The notes under the pieces were generated by a model, which did not search any database, had not been told where the DNA came from, and was given only the letters and a program-made list of their open reading frames with translations. The position numbers and the translations under genes were made by a program. A stretch of 64,000 nt of DNA from Lyophyllum atratum (Eukaryota; Basidiomycota; Agaricomycetes; Agaricales; Lyophyllaceae): NCBI GenBank assembly GCA_014905825.1, contig JACGCN010000064.1, positions 62,001 through 126,000 on the forward strand, in the 5' to 3' direction. Each line of letters starts with the position of its first letter. Position 1 is the stretch's first letter. This document shows, piece by piece, positions 32,034 to 43,671 of this stretch.

Positions 32034-33350
32034 TCATCGTGTAAGATCCAAACCAGAGCCCCCTTGACCCGGCCATGGCCTATCCACAAGCGGCGCAGGT
32101 GGTCCGGGCTGCCACCCTGGCACCGCGATACCTGACAATCCACCCCGTCTCGGACCTCCTCTCCCGGCCCCAAATATACCGGCTCTTCGTCCCTGCCCTT
32201 GCGTACCCATCCTCATCCCCTGTTGCAAATCCAGCGCCCTTTGTAGCGGCGCGGTCGGTGGCGCCGGCGGATACAACTGTTGCTGTTGTTGTGGTGGTTG
32301 CTGCTGCTGCTGGTTGTCCCAATACATCGGCTGCGGGCTGAACCCCTCAGTCCCACCTGTACTTCGTCTCAACGAGCTCGACAGAAACGTCGAATACCGC
32401 CCACTGTCCACCCGTTCCAGATCCTCATTAACACCAGACGCTGCAGCACTGTCCTCGTCAATGCCCAATAACCGCCGCAGCTCCTCATTCTCGCGCTCTA
32501 GCCTCGCAATTTCATACTCTCGCTCCAGCGCCCAGTCAGCCCTTCCCTCCGTCCCAAAATAGCCAGATGTGCCCTTTTGGTCGAGAGCTTCGAGCAGGTG
32601 CTCGAGTTCACCGAGTTCGACGAAGCCCCGAGGTTCGTCGTCTGGATTGGTGCTGCCGTCGTATATTGGATCGGAGGGGTCAAAGTTTTCGCCTGCCATT
32701 GAGCGGAGGAGACCGCGTAGGTGGTGTGAGAGTCGTTGTATGGCTTGTGACATTTCAGTTGAGGAGACGAGGTCGGAGGATAAGCTTTGTGTTTCTCGGG
32801 TATGGAGGAGGGTTTCGTAATGTGCTGTTAGCGTTAATTCATGTTGCTGCGCTGCGAGCTGGAGACGCGCATTTCCATTGAGCTTTCTCCGGAAGAGAAA
32901 CGGAGGTCCGACGTACAGCATGGTTTCGGAATTTGGCCATGATAGTTTCCATCGTTCCCTCGTATTCCTTGAGAAGGAGGCTTAATTGTTTGTTTTCGTG
33001 AAGTAAGGTTTGGTTGTCGATGATAATGTGCGCATTCATGCGCTCCAGTTCAGACTCAAACGACTCTGAATTTTTGCTGTCAGACCGGAACGGACGCGTA
33101 TTGCCACTGTATGGACCACACACCTTTCGAAATATCAGTGTTAAAGCGTCTTAATGTGAATCCTGTGCCAGAATGTGAGGCTTGTGTCTGTCAGAGAAAG
33201 CTTCAGTCTTTACTCGTAAAATTCAATACAACTGCCTACTTTGAGGGATCCGGCCTGTGCCTGGAGGGTCGCTGTAATTTTCTGGTTGAGCGCGAGCTGA
33301 TCGCTCAGCTCATGAACGAGCTGCCATACTCGAAGTATGTCAGTGTCCAT
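32034..33350 (-). CDS. SIKE/FGFR1OP2-like coiled-coil protein
   Basis: Four exons. The order is a helical N-terminus ([18 protein letters not shown]), the block [20 protein letters not shown] and AKFRNHA, then [17 protein letters not shown], and a second coil [17 protein letters not shown]. The spacing of ENK..L..LLKEYE..ME.IM.K and LE.EN..LR.LLGI matches the SIKE family (Suppressor of IKK-epsilon, FGFR1OP2), small coiled-coil partners of the STRIPAK complex. The C-terminal third adds a Gln-rich run and a Gly/Arg-rich tail ending GSGLDLTR, beyond the usual family length. The join of exon 1 to exon 2 (SLKVGR-FTLRRFN) is uncertain. If correct, it would act in STRIPAK control of hyphal fusion and fruiting. 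Confidence 0.62.
32245..32320 (-). repeat. Gln-codon (CAG/CAA) run in the SIKE-like gene
   Basis: The coding strand reads a run of Gln codons interrupted by two Pro codons ([16 protein letters not shown]). Low-complexity tract prone to length variation. Confidence 0.75.
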
Positions 33351-33858
33351 TTCGCTGGGAGCTGGGTTTGGTTTTTGCTGCCTTCCTCGATGGTTGGACA
33401 GCCATTCGCGAAAGCCACTTGCCACGCTCGGTCTGTTTGGTTTGTGAGATTTTGCCAAATATGCCTCCGGCATTCCACCGGCGTTTATGGCAATTTCGCC
33501 ACGACTTGAATGGGGTAGATTCGATTCGCCGTACGATCGTAGTATCAACTAGCAATGGTGCTCTTATAAATTTACGAAACTTCTTGAATGCTGTCTGTTG
33601 ACATCTCTCTCGGTCAACATGAATGGCAGATAACATTGAAGTTGTACGCGGTATTCTGACTAAAAGCATGTTGATTGATAGCAGTAGTTACAATGGACAC
33701 GGCAAAATAATGCGACGGTGCGAAGATATTATGTCCAAAGGCTGGTAGTACACGATCGAAGGCGATGAAAACGAGGAGAGCTACACCAATGAAGAGCCAA
33801 GAAGGAAAGCTAGAAGCACGAGATATGGTTAGATACATGGATAAAATGGTCTGCTTAA

Positions 33859-34668
33859 TCAAACCAACGCCTCCCCAACTGTAAAATGAACATGATCCCC
33901 TTCTCCAAGAGTAAGTCTGACGGGTAGTCGAGGATCGATACGAACTGGTGCACTGTTGCCGACAAAAAAGTCTCCTCTGCTGAAATTGCGGGTAATGGCA
34001 GCAGTCTCTTCATCTGTAAGGTTACGAGGGCGTTTATTGGGGCGAAAGGTCGACGTCGATGCACCAGTGAAGGTGCCGTTGTAGTCGTAATAGTGTTGGT
34101 GGGTCAGGGTGGGGGTGCCTTGCAGCGTGGCGTACATAGGCGGGGGTGCAAAGGACTGCACAGTTGGCGCTGTGTCCATGTTGATTGGGAAATCATGCAG
34201 GAAAGCTGTATGAGGCATACCAGGCGTATGATGGGGCTGATGCTCTTGTGCATCAGGGTCTGGATACGAGCAACTCTGTGCGAGGCCGCGCTTGATACAA
34301 CTCTGGGGATATAAGCTGTCAGATTGCGATTGCGATGACACCAATGAAGACAGCTTTGCGGACCTGGCAGGGTAGGACCTCACTACATCGAGTTTTCCCG
34401 GTATGACATGCTACGCAGGCCCTACGGACGGACGGTGTTTTCGCTGAAATAGAACATTAGGATCCGGGACGATCGGCTAGGGGACTAGGAACGGACGTTT
34501 GCGGCCAGCGTCGTTTGAAGATATCGATGAGGATGAGGCCTGGATGGGCTGGCCGAGGAGATCCTGCTGATGTTGCTGTTGCTGCTGCTGGAGTTGCTGC
34601 TGCAGCTGTTGAGTGTCGATCGACGAAGAGGCATCCTGCGCCGGTTCGTCTGTTGGGAGCGCCGACAT
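33859..34668 (-). CDS. Zn2Cys6 binuclear-cluster transcription factor
   Basis: Three exons. The middle one supplies the DNA-binding cluster: RRACVACHTGKTRCSEVLPC joined to QSCIKRGLAQSC, giving C-x2-C-x6-C-x5-C-x2-C-x8-C. It is preceded by a Gln-rich N-terminus and the basic GRKRP segment. The C-terminal ~130 residues have no fungal_trans domain; they include NKRPRNLTDEETAAITRNFS and a conserved-looking DPRLPVRLTLGEGDHVHFTV. At about 250 residues it is short for the class. The start is the first ATG in frame at 34668. Its start faces the bHLH gene across 183 bp, so the two regulators may be co-controlled. The donor of intron 1 could be one of two GT sites about 12 nt apart. Confidence 0.82.
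34570..34616 (-). repeat. CAG-type Gln run in the Zn2Cys6 gene
   Basis: Coding strand encodes TQQLQQQLQQQQQQHQQD. Mixed CAG/CAA codons; a likely activation-domain-type tract. Confidence 0.75.
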
Positions 34669-34851
34669 TTCAGGAGCAACGGTCTCAAACGGAGGCAAGC
34701 GCGGGCGAGGTCCGTTACGGGCGTCGGCAATTCGGTCGCCAATTACGTAACGACGTCCCTAGATCTACCGGCTACGACATAACCGGTCCCCGTCTACAAT
34801 CACGAAAAGTTGCTTGTTTCAGTCAACACTCTCCTCCTCTGCCTTACGACC

Positions 34852-35640
34852 ATGGCTATGTCTCCTCTCCAGCCCCCGGTGCCCTTCTCCGACTTCGAAT
34901 TTACGTTCGACCCATCCCTATCTAATCTCTTTCCGAACCCGCCACCGTTACCCTCGTCGGCAGATCTATTCTCGCCCGACGAGGCTCTTGATCTCCAATG
35001 CTTTCTCGACAACTTTGGCGGCCTTGACTGGGAGTTGGCCGCTCAAGAACCGGTATACAACGACTATGTCCCTAATACACTCGCCCCATATTCCAATCCC
35101 CACCTTAACACCACCCCAGAGCCGTCCACATCATTGCATTCGAGACATAACACTCGTTCAGCAGCGTCACGAGCGGCCATACATGCTCCCCCACTTCCCG
35201 CTGAAATATGCGTGGGGTATAACACGCGCGAGAGTAGCGATTCTGGCAGCGCGCCGTCGGACCCATCTTCCCCTAATCTGAAAGGCGACGACGACCAGAC
35301 CATGTCAAATGGCTCGACACCGCGCTCAAAGCCCCTTTTATCGACTCCCCAGAAGCGTCTCAACCACATAATGTCAGAGCAGAAGCGGCGAAACGCCATC
35401 CGAGATGGATACGCACAACTAATATCACTGCTCGCCCCGGCAGGGTCGTCGCACGGGATCGGGATGCCGACCAGGGGCAGGCCGAAAGGCAGTGGTCTCC
35501 GGGGAAAAGGGCAGACTAAGGGAAAGAGTGGTGTGTTATTCCGTGCGGTGGAGTATTGTCGGTGGCTCGAGGAAGGCAGAGATGCCCTGCGCGACGAAGT
35601 CTCACGTGTTGAAGCCGCTGCCGGGATTCGACATCCGTAG
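34852..35640 (+). CDS. bHLH transcription factor
   Basis: Single exon, 262 residues from MAMSPLQPP. The N-terminal ~120 residues are acidic with aromatic residues (FDFEFTFDP-like composition: FSDFEFTFDPSLSNLFP), suggestive of an activation domain. The basic region and helix 1 are RLNHIMSEQKRRNAIRDGYA followed by QLISLLAP, with the E-box-reading Glu in SEQKRR. After a Gly/Lys-rich loop comes helix 2, GKSGVLFRAVEYCRWLEEGR, running into a short zipper-like helix. This resembles fungal Max/Mlx-like or SREBP-type bHLH proteins without the SREBP membrane part. Divergent with the Zn2Cys6 gene. Confidence 0.88.
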   Translation: MAMSPLQPPVPFSDFEFTFDPSLSNLFPNPPPLPSSADLFSPDEALDLQCFLDNFGGLDWELAAQEPVYNDYVPNTLAPYSNPHLNTTPEPSTSLHSRHNTRSAASRAAIHAPPLPAEICVGYNTRESSDSGSAPSDPSSPNLKGDDDQTMSNGSTPRSKPLLSTPQKRLNHIMSEQKRRNAIRDGYAQLISLLAPAGSSHGIGMPTRGRPKGSGLRGKGQTKGKSGVLFRAVEYCRWLEEGRDALRDEVSRVEAAAGIRHP

Positions 35641-36083
35641 CTGTGGCATTCTTCGTGAGTGTTACTTGTTCACTCAACATTGGGCTCTTATTCAAGATGT
35701 CTCGGTTCTATACAGATCTCCTTTCGTGCGCTCTGTTTTCGCGACATAGATCAACAACAAATAGAACGTCCAAAAGTAATACCCTCTCTTATAGCGGAAT
35801 ACCATGTAGTTTTAGCCTCCCACATCCATCTTCAGTGCTCTAGGACACTGCATAATATCTGTACCACACTCGGTCATGCCACTTGCAATGATTGTCTCGC
35901 GTCTCGAAAGCCCCTAACTCTATTTTTGGTTATACACCCCGCACACGTGACGCTGTAACCGGTTACTGCCCACCTCACCATGGTCCAGTGACCACTCGGA
36001 GTCGCCGTCGTCCATCATGACCATTGACACTGACAGTCTGACACTGACAGTCGGGACCGCCACAGTCACCGTTCAGGTCATCC
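35641..36083. other. intergenic, no gene seen
   Basis: About 440 bases between two plus-strand genes. The last part has a duplicated ACTGACAGTC(T/G)G core (36021-36060), possibly a promoter repeat of the metallopeptidase gene. Confidence 0.45.
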
Positions 36084-36951
36084 ATGGCGCCTACTCCGAT
36101 CCCAGAGCCTGAATGGCCTATACCTCAGTTATCTCTCCGCATTGACGACCTCGCGCATCCCGGCGCATCGATCTTCCTCGAAGCGGTAGACCCGCTCACA
36201 GCACTGCGCGAGGCAGTCATTGCTAGCTTCATCTGGCTTTACACTCCTGAAACCGTTCCTAAAAAGTTAGCCATTTTCCTTGTCGCTGTCCATCACCTGG
36301 ACCTGCCTCTTGGCGTCGACATGATATTGATAATACCCGTTTCTGCGCCTCGTCTCGCCTGAAGTGTAGAAACCCTGGTCCTGATCCTGCGCCCAATGCC
36401 TGGCGTAGCACATGCAACTGGCGGCACCCACCACAAGGAAATTCACTTCTCGCTTGATTACATCGCGAAAAGTGCGAATCGTGCGCGGGATGAGATCCGG
36501 GGAGTATTGACGCATGAAATCGTTCACTGCTTCCAGTACGATGCAGAAGAGTCATGTCCGGGAGGATTGATCGAGGGAATCGCAGGTGACCCCAATCTAT
36601 TACCGGTTTATTCTGATTCGTCTCCTCTGATTCCAAGTTGTAGACTACGTTCGCCTTCGCGCAGGTTTTGCCCCACCACACTGGACGCAGCGCGGCGGCG
36701 ACGAATGGGACGCTGGGTATGAGACCACAGGCTATTTCCTCGCTTGGCTCGAAGGAAAATACGGAGAGGGAACGATTCGAAAGCTCAATGGGCACATGAA
36801 CGGCGTCCCATATGGCAAGGGTATTTTCAAACAGTGCACCGGCATGTCCGTGAAGAAGCTGTGGATAATGTACTGCGCTCATTTAGAAGAAAAAGGCTGG
36901 GGGTCCGAGGGAGACTCTACATCTAACAGGGAGGCTATTGCGAGCGGCTAG
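36084..36951 (+). CDS. plant-basic-secretory-protein-like metallopeptidase
   Basis: Exons 36084-36265, 36365-36585 and 36644-36951, 236 residues. The zinc site is VLTHEIVHCFQYDA (HExxH), followed by GLIEGIADYVRLRAG, whose second IEGIAD..R motif is the hallmark of the basic secretory protein peptidase family (PF04450 type). Other family blocks are HKEIHFSLDYI, GYETTGYFLAWLE and TIRKLNGHMN. Despite the family name there is no signal peptide at the predicted start, so a cytosolic location is likely. Plant members are defence-associated; roles in fungi are unknown. Confidence 0.88.
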
Positions 36952-37778
36952 AATCGGAGGATCTTGGGAAGTGGATATATTCTTGGCATTGTACTAACAA
37001 GGCCGTGTGTATACCACTTCTTCCACGTTCGCAAGAACGTCGGAAATTATCGATGGCGTCTTTTTGGAACCATACAGGCGCGAGAAAGGTCCAAAGACTC
37101 CGGACTCGGATAAAACCTCCGCTAACAAGGTTGTCCCAGATCCAGACACGGAACATGATCCTAGATCTACTTCCAATTAGGATCCCGTCGGTTGTCCTGA
37201 GCTCCTTTTACATTGCAGATACTACCGCCGTTCACACTCGCGGAGGGAACTACAGGAGCATCCGTGAGAACACGCAGCCCTTGTTAATTCGCTCAGGACA
37301 ATTCTCGCCTCGTGAAAAATCAACGAAGGATATATTGTTGCCCAGAGGTAAGCGCCACAGAGAAAGAAATCAAAGCAAAGAAAGAGGAGGAGTGCGCTAT
37401 ACCAAAACAGCAAAAGTCACTTCACTGGGACAATCAGGCAAGGGAGGTTATGCTTTTCTCTACTCCAGATCTGTGCTTATTGCTGCATAGAAAGAGCGAC
37501 CGGGTTTCTTTTCTTCATTCACCGGCGTATTCGTATCTTAGACATGTCCCCTCGCTCTTATCGGGGACAAGCTCACGCTTCATTGTGGGACCTCGTACTG
37601 GGGGGATACAATTCGTCCCACGTAATGAGGAAACCATGCTATTTTCTGCTGCACCATCTGGGGAGGACGATCAGCACCACCACACTATCGGGAGAAGTGC
37701 ATTTTCACCTTTTATAAGGTCCTTCACGACTTGAACAGAGGGGATCGTATACTCCAGCCACTGGCCACATAGTCAGGA
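36952..37778. other. intergenic, no gene seen
   Basis: About 830 bases between convergent genes. Several short open frames, none with recognisable protein features. Confidence 0.45.
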
Positions 37779-39398
37779 TTACAAGATCCGCTTTCCACAT
37801 CCTTTTCCCGTCCGAATACGTTCGTCCCCTCTAATTCCCTGGAACATTAAAAGAAATGCATCGACTTCTCTCCATCCTTTCGCATCGGCAGAGTCCTGTG
37901 TGGCCTCAACGAACAAAGAGGGGAATATACGATCCAAATGCCTTGCCAAAAGCGCTTTATCCTTGAGGATGCCTTGACTGCTAACTAATATTTCTCTTAG
38001 GCCGTGGGACAAGACGTCACCGTCCAGTAAACTGGGTGAACCAATTTCAAGCGAAGCTTGGAGATATAGCAATTTGGGGCAAGATTCCGCCAGTATGCGG
38101 AGGCCAGATAGGGTAAGTGACGTCACGGTAGAGCTGCCACTCGTTAAACAAAGGTCCTCGAGATTTGAAAACGTCGGAACTATTTTTCGAAGCTGAGGGT
38201 CCGGTACAGACCATCCTTGAGCTGAGAAACGCCACAACCGGAATTTGTATGACTGGAGGTCTGGCCAGTCGGGTGTACAGAACGCCGGTTCCTCTTCCAA
38301 GCTGAGCGATAGGATGTTCCGTCCCCATTTCCGGTCAACCTTTTCTAGAAAGGAGGACCAACGACTCTCTCCAGTGGCGACTGGCGATGGTTGATCCTTC
38401 CCCCGCCTAAGCGTTACACTTAGAACTCGAACCAGATCGGAGCCGATGAAGTCGATGATGAATGAGATGACGGGAAGACGCCCTGTCACCATCCAGGATT
38501 TTAACTGCGGAAACAGTACAGCTGGCTCCTGGGATCCATACGCAGGGAATATCGGAGTCATATCTTCTATCGAACATCCCATTAAATCGACTTTCAGGTG
38601 TTCGAGCTTTGAAAGAGTGCTGATCGGCTGAAGCAGATCAAAGTCCATGGGTTTGGATATCTCCAGATTGCTGAGCTGCGAAAACCGTCCTATCTTGGCC
38701 CAATGCTTTCCAGAGCCACCAAGGCTTACGTGTCTTAAGTTGGGTGCCTTGACAGCGATCATGAAGAGAAATGGTTGAATCACGGAATCGTCATAGGAAT
38801 CGCTGTTGTCCACCTGCAGAGTCTCCAACGCGGAAGATAGAATGATCGGGGCTTCCGAAAATGACGAAGGATCATCACTGGGGTAATGGAGTCGACGTAG
38901 ATTGGGAAGAATGGAAGAGCTGCGCAGTTGGCTGAGTTGAAGATATGTTTGAAAAGAAACAGCGGGCTGGTGTGCAACGAATTCCTTGATCCGCCTTCCG
39001 TATGAGTCCATATGCGCCCAATGGTGGTCGTTGATATCGTCGTGGACTGCCTTGAGGAGAGAATACTTTAAAGGCTGGCGGATTTATCTAGGAATGGAAC
39101 TCACGTATGCACCGTTTACAAGTTGTAATGTGGGCAACAACTTTAATAGCGGGAGAAGGGTAGTCATTGACCTCCACAATGAATCAAGCGCCGGGTCAAG
39201 GAACGCTTTGCACACCAGTGCAGCCTGGTATAAATACCCTTGAGTCTCCTTCCAGGCTTTCGCATCGTTGGAATTGCTGCTGAAGTGTTCGAAAATGTTT
39301 TTCAGGATGTCGTATTGTAGTAGAGCTGCGTGGGTTTCCCGTTCTAGTGGAGCCTCTTGTTTGTCGCCTGACTCCTGTGTATCTGGCAGGGGAAGCAT
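37779..39398 (-). CDS. F-box/LRR-like protein
   Basis: Two exons: 39398 to about 39104, then down to 37779. The N-terminus has an F-box-like helix set, ALLQYDILKNIFEHFSS followed by YLYQAALVCKAFLDPALDSL and LWRSM, which is the typical agaricomycete F-box pattern. The rest holds irregular leucine-rich repeats (LPNLRRLHYPSD, APNLRHVSLGG, LSKLEHLKVDLMG, FSNLEDLCLTSG). Splicing at GCATAC|GTGAGT joins NGAY to AVHDDINDHHW. Likely an SCF substrate adaptor with unknown target. A member of an expanded family; two relatives lie at 30.1 and 49.4 kb. Confidence 0.8.
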
Positions 39399-39696
39399 CG
39401 ATCACGGGGAAAGTGGAGGACGTGAATTACTTCGCCCAACGCCAATGACAACGTTGATAGCTTAAGCGCTAAAGCGCTGAAGGACCGAAGCGTATGTAAA
39501 TGGGAATCGTCTATCTATACGGGGATATATACATTTGGAAGGATCGATTTCGTCAAAGGGACTTGAAAGAAATACAGAAGTGACTACAAGTGACTAGTGA
39601 TAGTACAAAATAAAAAGAACCAAAATCCTAAAGTAGGGAGAGGGCGGAAGCACCAATACTTTGCGATGAAATTTAAAGCGTGTCGTGATATATCGA

Positions 39697-42600
39697 CTAT
39701 CCCCACTCTTCCTCGAGCTCTCTCGCCAGGAAGTCATCTTCTTCGTCATCTTCATCATCGTCGTCCTCGTCCTCCTCCTCCATAAGCACGTCGACCTTAG
39801 GAGGTATACCAGAGTCTGCCCGCCCGCCCGCCTTTTTCTCGTCATCTGTCCCCGTCGTATCTTTCTTTAGATCGTCCGCAGAAATTGCCTCTTTCAACCG
39901 CGAGTACCCAGTCCGATCCGCCGCCATCTTTTTCCGCTTGGCAAGTGGTGAACGCAGCACATCTTCCTTCCCAGTACCATTCGCACCCCCAGAATCAGAG
40001 GGCGTCACGCTCCGTAGCCGTTTCCGGCTCGCCTTTGGGGTGTTGTAGATACTAGATTCGCCACGAGTAGTCAGGATCAAATGGGTATAACGGAGGGAAA
40101 AAATACAAAAGCCTACCTCATCTCGCTGCCCGACTCATCATCTTCGGACACGGCTCCGCTTCTCATCCCACTCGCCTCACTCTGCCCATCGTCCTCATCG
40201 TCGGTCTCATTCAAAAACGCGTCGACCTCGTCATTTATATCACTCCAGTTGATCGCGTTTAACTCAAACGACCCTGGGTCCTTCGGCTCTGGTGCTTCCT
40301 CGTCCCAATCGTCCGCGTCCGGCTCCGGGTCCGAAGAGATCTGATGCGAATCCACCGCCGGGCTTGAGCGGGGCCCAGGTGCCGGCGGCTCATCCAACAA
40401 GTACGGGGTCTCGTCTTGATGCCGCCAGAGTGCGATGGAATCGGTGAACCAGGCGAGCCACACAATTTTCATCCCTCCACGTTTGCGTGCCATGTCTACT
40501 TTGACTGTACCGCGCTGCGGAGGGTCATCGGTGTAGGATCAGGAATACGGGCAATAAGTCGGGGCGCGACTAACCTTGGCGGCGACGACATGGGTTATTT
40601 CGGGCCTGAGCTCGGTAGAGCATATTGCACCAAACATGTGCGCCATTTTCCAGATTTCTGTGGATTCCGGCCGGGTGTCAAGAGGGATGACGCTGGAAAA
40701 CAGGATGTGGACGCCCTCCAATACTTCCATTCTTATTCGAGGGATGATACGCTGTATGATTATTGGGTTTTAGGGATTGGCTGTTGATGGAAAAGGAAGA
40801 TAGCTGACCGTAACATCATACGAAGGTTTTTCGCGCCGCTTTCCCGCTACCTTCCGAGCGGCGTGCGAGTCATATGAATCGAAGAATCGCTCGTGAACTT
40901 CGTCCAAGAGCTGAGAGTCCATGTGTCAATCGTGTCCCCCTTAGTAGCAACTTCAACTTTCATTACCTTGGATACACGCTCTAACTCCATATCGTCGTTC
41001 TTCAATAAAGCCTTCCGTTCAGGTTTTGGTGTGGTCGACCTCTGCTCCTTCACGTGGTCCTCGGTTTCCGGCTTGGACTCCTCCTTGCGGTGATGGTGGT
41101 GATGCTCATGGGGAGTCTCACCTTCGGAAAGCGCTTCTTGCTTTTTTGCCAACGGCCGCTCCTCTAATTGGGCTTCGAGAGCAAGGTTATTCCGTGTCAT
41201 CATCGTCTTTGTAAGATCGGCGCCCTCGGTTTCAGGCGGCGGAGCGGGTTCTGGTACTATTAAGGGTGTGGCTGGTGAGGGGGCACTACTGTCAGGTAAT
41301 GCGTGTTGGGAGTAGCTGCGCTGTTGCTGATTTTCTGGAGGAAGTGAGGGCGACACTTTTGCATTGGCATTAGAACCCGGTGGCGGAGGGTGAAGAGCAG
41401 GAGTCAAGGACTCCAACTTTGGTAGAAATGTGGAATTGATATCGCCAATTCCAACGAAGAAGTCATCTGATGTACAGACGTCAAAACCAGGAGAGCGGGG
41501 AATAGTACGAAGTACGAACAAGGAACGACTTTGATAAGATTCGGACTCCACTCCCAGACGTCCGCGCGATCATCTATGATGACCACCATGGAGGTATCAC
41601 AAGGGAATAGCCTTTGCAGACTTTTCTGGGTAAGACCTCGGGGAAATTCAGCAGCTGCGCCACGTCAGAAGAGGGGACCAGAAGGTAACTCACTACCACT
41701 TTCGTCACGACTGAGCAGACGGCCTCCGAAAATTTTGCCGTCTGGATCAATCGCGGCACATACCTCCTCCGCATACGCTCGCGTTCCCATTGTATAAACG
41801 TGCATTTCGTACTTTTGGGCGGTCTCCCGCAGAAAGTCTTTCCAACCGGGTCTGTACCGGCATGAGTGATTTGGACGTGGGACTGGAGATCTTTAGACCG
41901 TCTTACCTTGGCTTTATATAATACATACATCCGTCATTCTCGACCACCTTGTTCTTCCCCTTGCCCTTTAGTGGGGCCCGAGAGGACGAGCCAAAGGACT
42001 CAGGACCAAGACGAAACTTCTTGACGTCCCTCAGGGCCTCCCAATTGGGATTGCACTCGTCGTCAGAGTCCGAAGAGGTATCTTCGTCGTCTTCGCGAGG
42101 CTTACTTGTAGAGGCCTTGCTTGCTTGTCTTGCCTCCCACTCTTCGCCCTCGCCAATCCATTCACCGACGGTTGGATCAACCGTGGCGTGCACGATAGTC
42201 TGGTCTAAGTCGACGATAAGAGACAGTTTCCGTGACTTGAGCAGGTTCTCGGCGGTCTCTCGTTCGATCCGCTGTGCCTCTTCGAGCGACACGGTTGGAC
42301 CAAAGGCGGAGTGAGTCATTTGTATGGAAGCGCGAGACGCATCGGAGAAGCCTGTGTAGTCGGTACTGGAGTGGACGTTAATGTTAAATCGCAAAGGGCG
42401 AGATGGGATACCTACTTGGTCATGTCCTTTCCACAGAGTACACACAACCCGCCCAGCTGCATGCCATGTTTGCAAGGTTCGATGACCACAACGACGGGTT
42501 TCTCTCTAGCCCTCCGCAGCGAGATGACATCGCCAATCTTGACATTCCACTTGTCAAGGGTACCTTCCACGGCAGAGTCCCAAGTACCAAATCGGGTCTC

Positions 42601-42759
42601 TGGTTGGGCGTCGGGTGTTGGTAAAAGATGTACAAACGAATAGCCTAAAAGTCGCGTGCCGCGTTGGATGGAAGAGGATGGCTGGGCGTCTATGGATACA
42701 ATCTTGATAGGATAAGGGAAAGTGGGAGGGAGATAGAGTTCTGTTGGGCTCAACGCCAT
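39697..42759 (-). CDS. FCP1: RNA polymerase II CTD phosphatase FCP1
   Basis: About nine exons. Order: N-terminal lipoyl-like region; Cys motif CKHGMQLGGLCVLCG; catalytic phosphatase loop SLIVDLDQTIVHATVD (DxDxT nucleophile); an acidic insert (EDDEDTSSDSDDEC); YEMHVYTMGTRAYAEEVC; the second acidic pair in VVIIDDRADVWEW; a long disordered linker with a His run (EHHHHHRKEE); a BRCT domain (LEGVHILFSSVIPLD to KIVWLAWFTDSI); an acidic tail (EEEDEDDDDEDDEEDDF) ending LEEEWG. This is the classical Fcp1 layout. It removes phosphates from the CTD of Rpb1 so polymerase can be recycled; the acidic C-terminus binds TFIIF in known Fcp1. The start at 42759 (MALSPTELY) is the first Met before the conserved N-terminus. 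Confidence 0.94.
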
Positions 42760-43671
42760 ATTGAATCGCTGAACCAGGAAAGGTCCAGCCGTCGTGACCG
42801 TATGGAGGGAAGCCTTGTCGGAATTCGGATGTCTTCTTACTTCCCGGCTTTTATCATTCGCCGTGGAAAGCTGAAAATTCAAGAACATAGTAACTAGTAC
42901 TCTTCCAGTATCATATAGTACATGTACATGTATCCTCAAAGACGCTAGCTGTACAAGGCGTACAAGGCGTCCCCGCATTTATCTCGGATCCCCAAACATC
43001 GCCAACCATCATTAAACGTACATTCCACCATGTCTTCTCGCAGATTAGCTCCCAACCCTTCTTAAGCAAGGTTGAGCGCTTCGTCATCACCTGTTAGGGC
43101 TACCCAGGCTACTTTCTGCTTGGCTTCAATGTGCGCCGCCTGTCCGATATTCAATCCGGCCCCCCTGTCTCGCGACTTTCATGAATACGGCAGCCGCAAT
43201 CACCGAACGATTTATCAGGAGGGATATTAACTGCAAGATATTGCATTGTTATGAAGCTATTCGTGGGCTCTGTTGGCCACTCTTCGGGGCAGCTCGGGGC
43301 ATTGTAACCACAGCCTATTTCCATATAAGCTTTATTGAAGCTACATGGTTGCTCATTTTTTTTCAGCATAGATGTCATGGATATGGGTTGTATTAGCACA
43401 ACCGCTGCGGCGCCTAGAGCCTGGCCTGAGCTGGCTAGCACCGGCACCAACCATTGCAAGTTCAAGTTGAAGTTGTACGCCCAAGGCTTCCAAGAGCGTG
43501 CCAGCCGACACGCGACAAAGTCACAGCACGTGATGTTCGACAACTTGCATTCAGACCGCCACCGTGGCTCGGTCACTCCTGTTTTCGTTCCTCCGGAATT
43601 CTATCTGGATCCATCGTTATCGTGCCCATCTGCGGCCTAGCTCTATACCAGCTGTCAGAAGACCGGTGGAC
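42760..43671. other. divergent intergenic region of FCP1 and RNase H1
   Basis: About 910 bases. A 141-codon minus-strand frame at 43151-43576 is the longest here but has no recognisable motif and unusual composition, so it is not annotated. Should contain both promoters. Confidence 0.45.

Noticed and set aside
43151..43576. 141-codon minus-strand frame with several Cys residues between FCP1 and RNase H1
   Set aside because: No signal peptide, domain or regular Cys pattern (not a hydrophobin); first codons uncertain; could be chance in a 900-bp gap.
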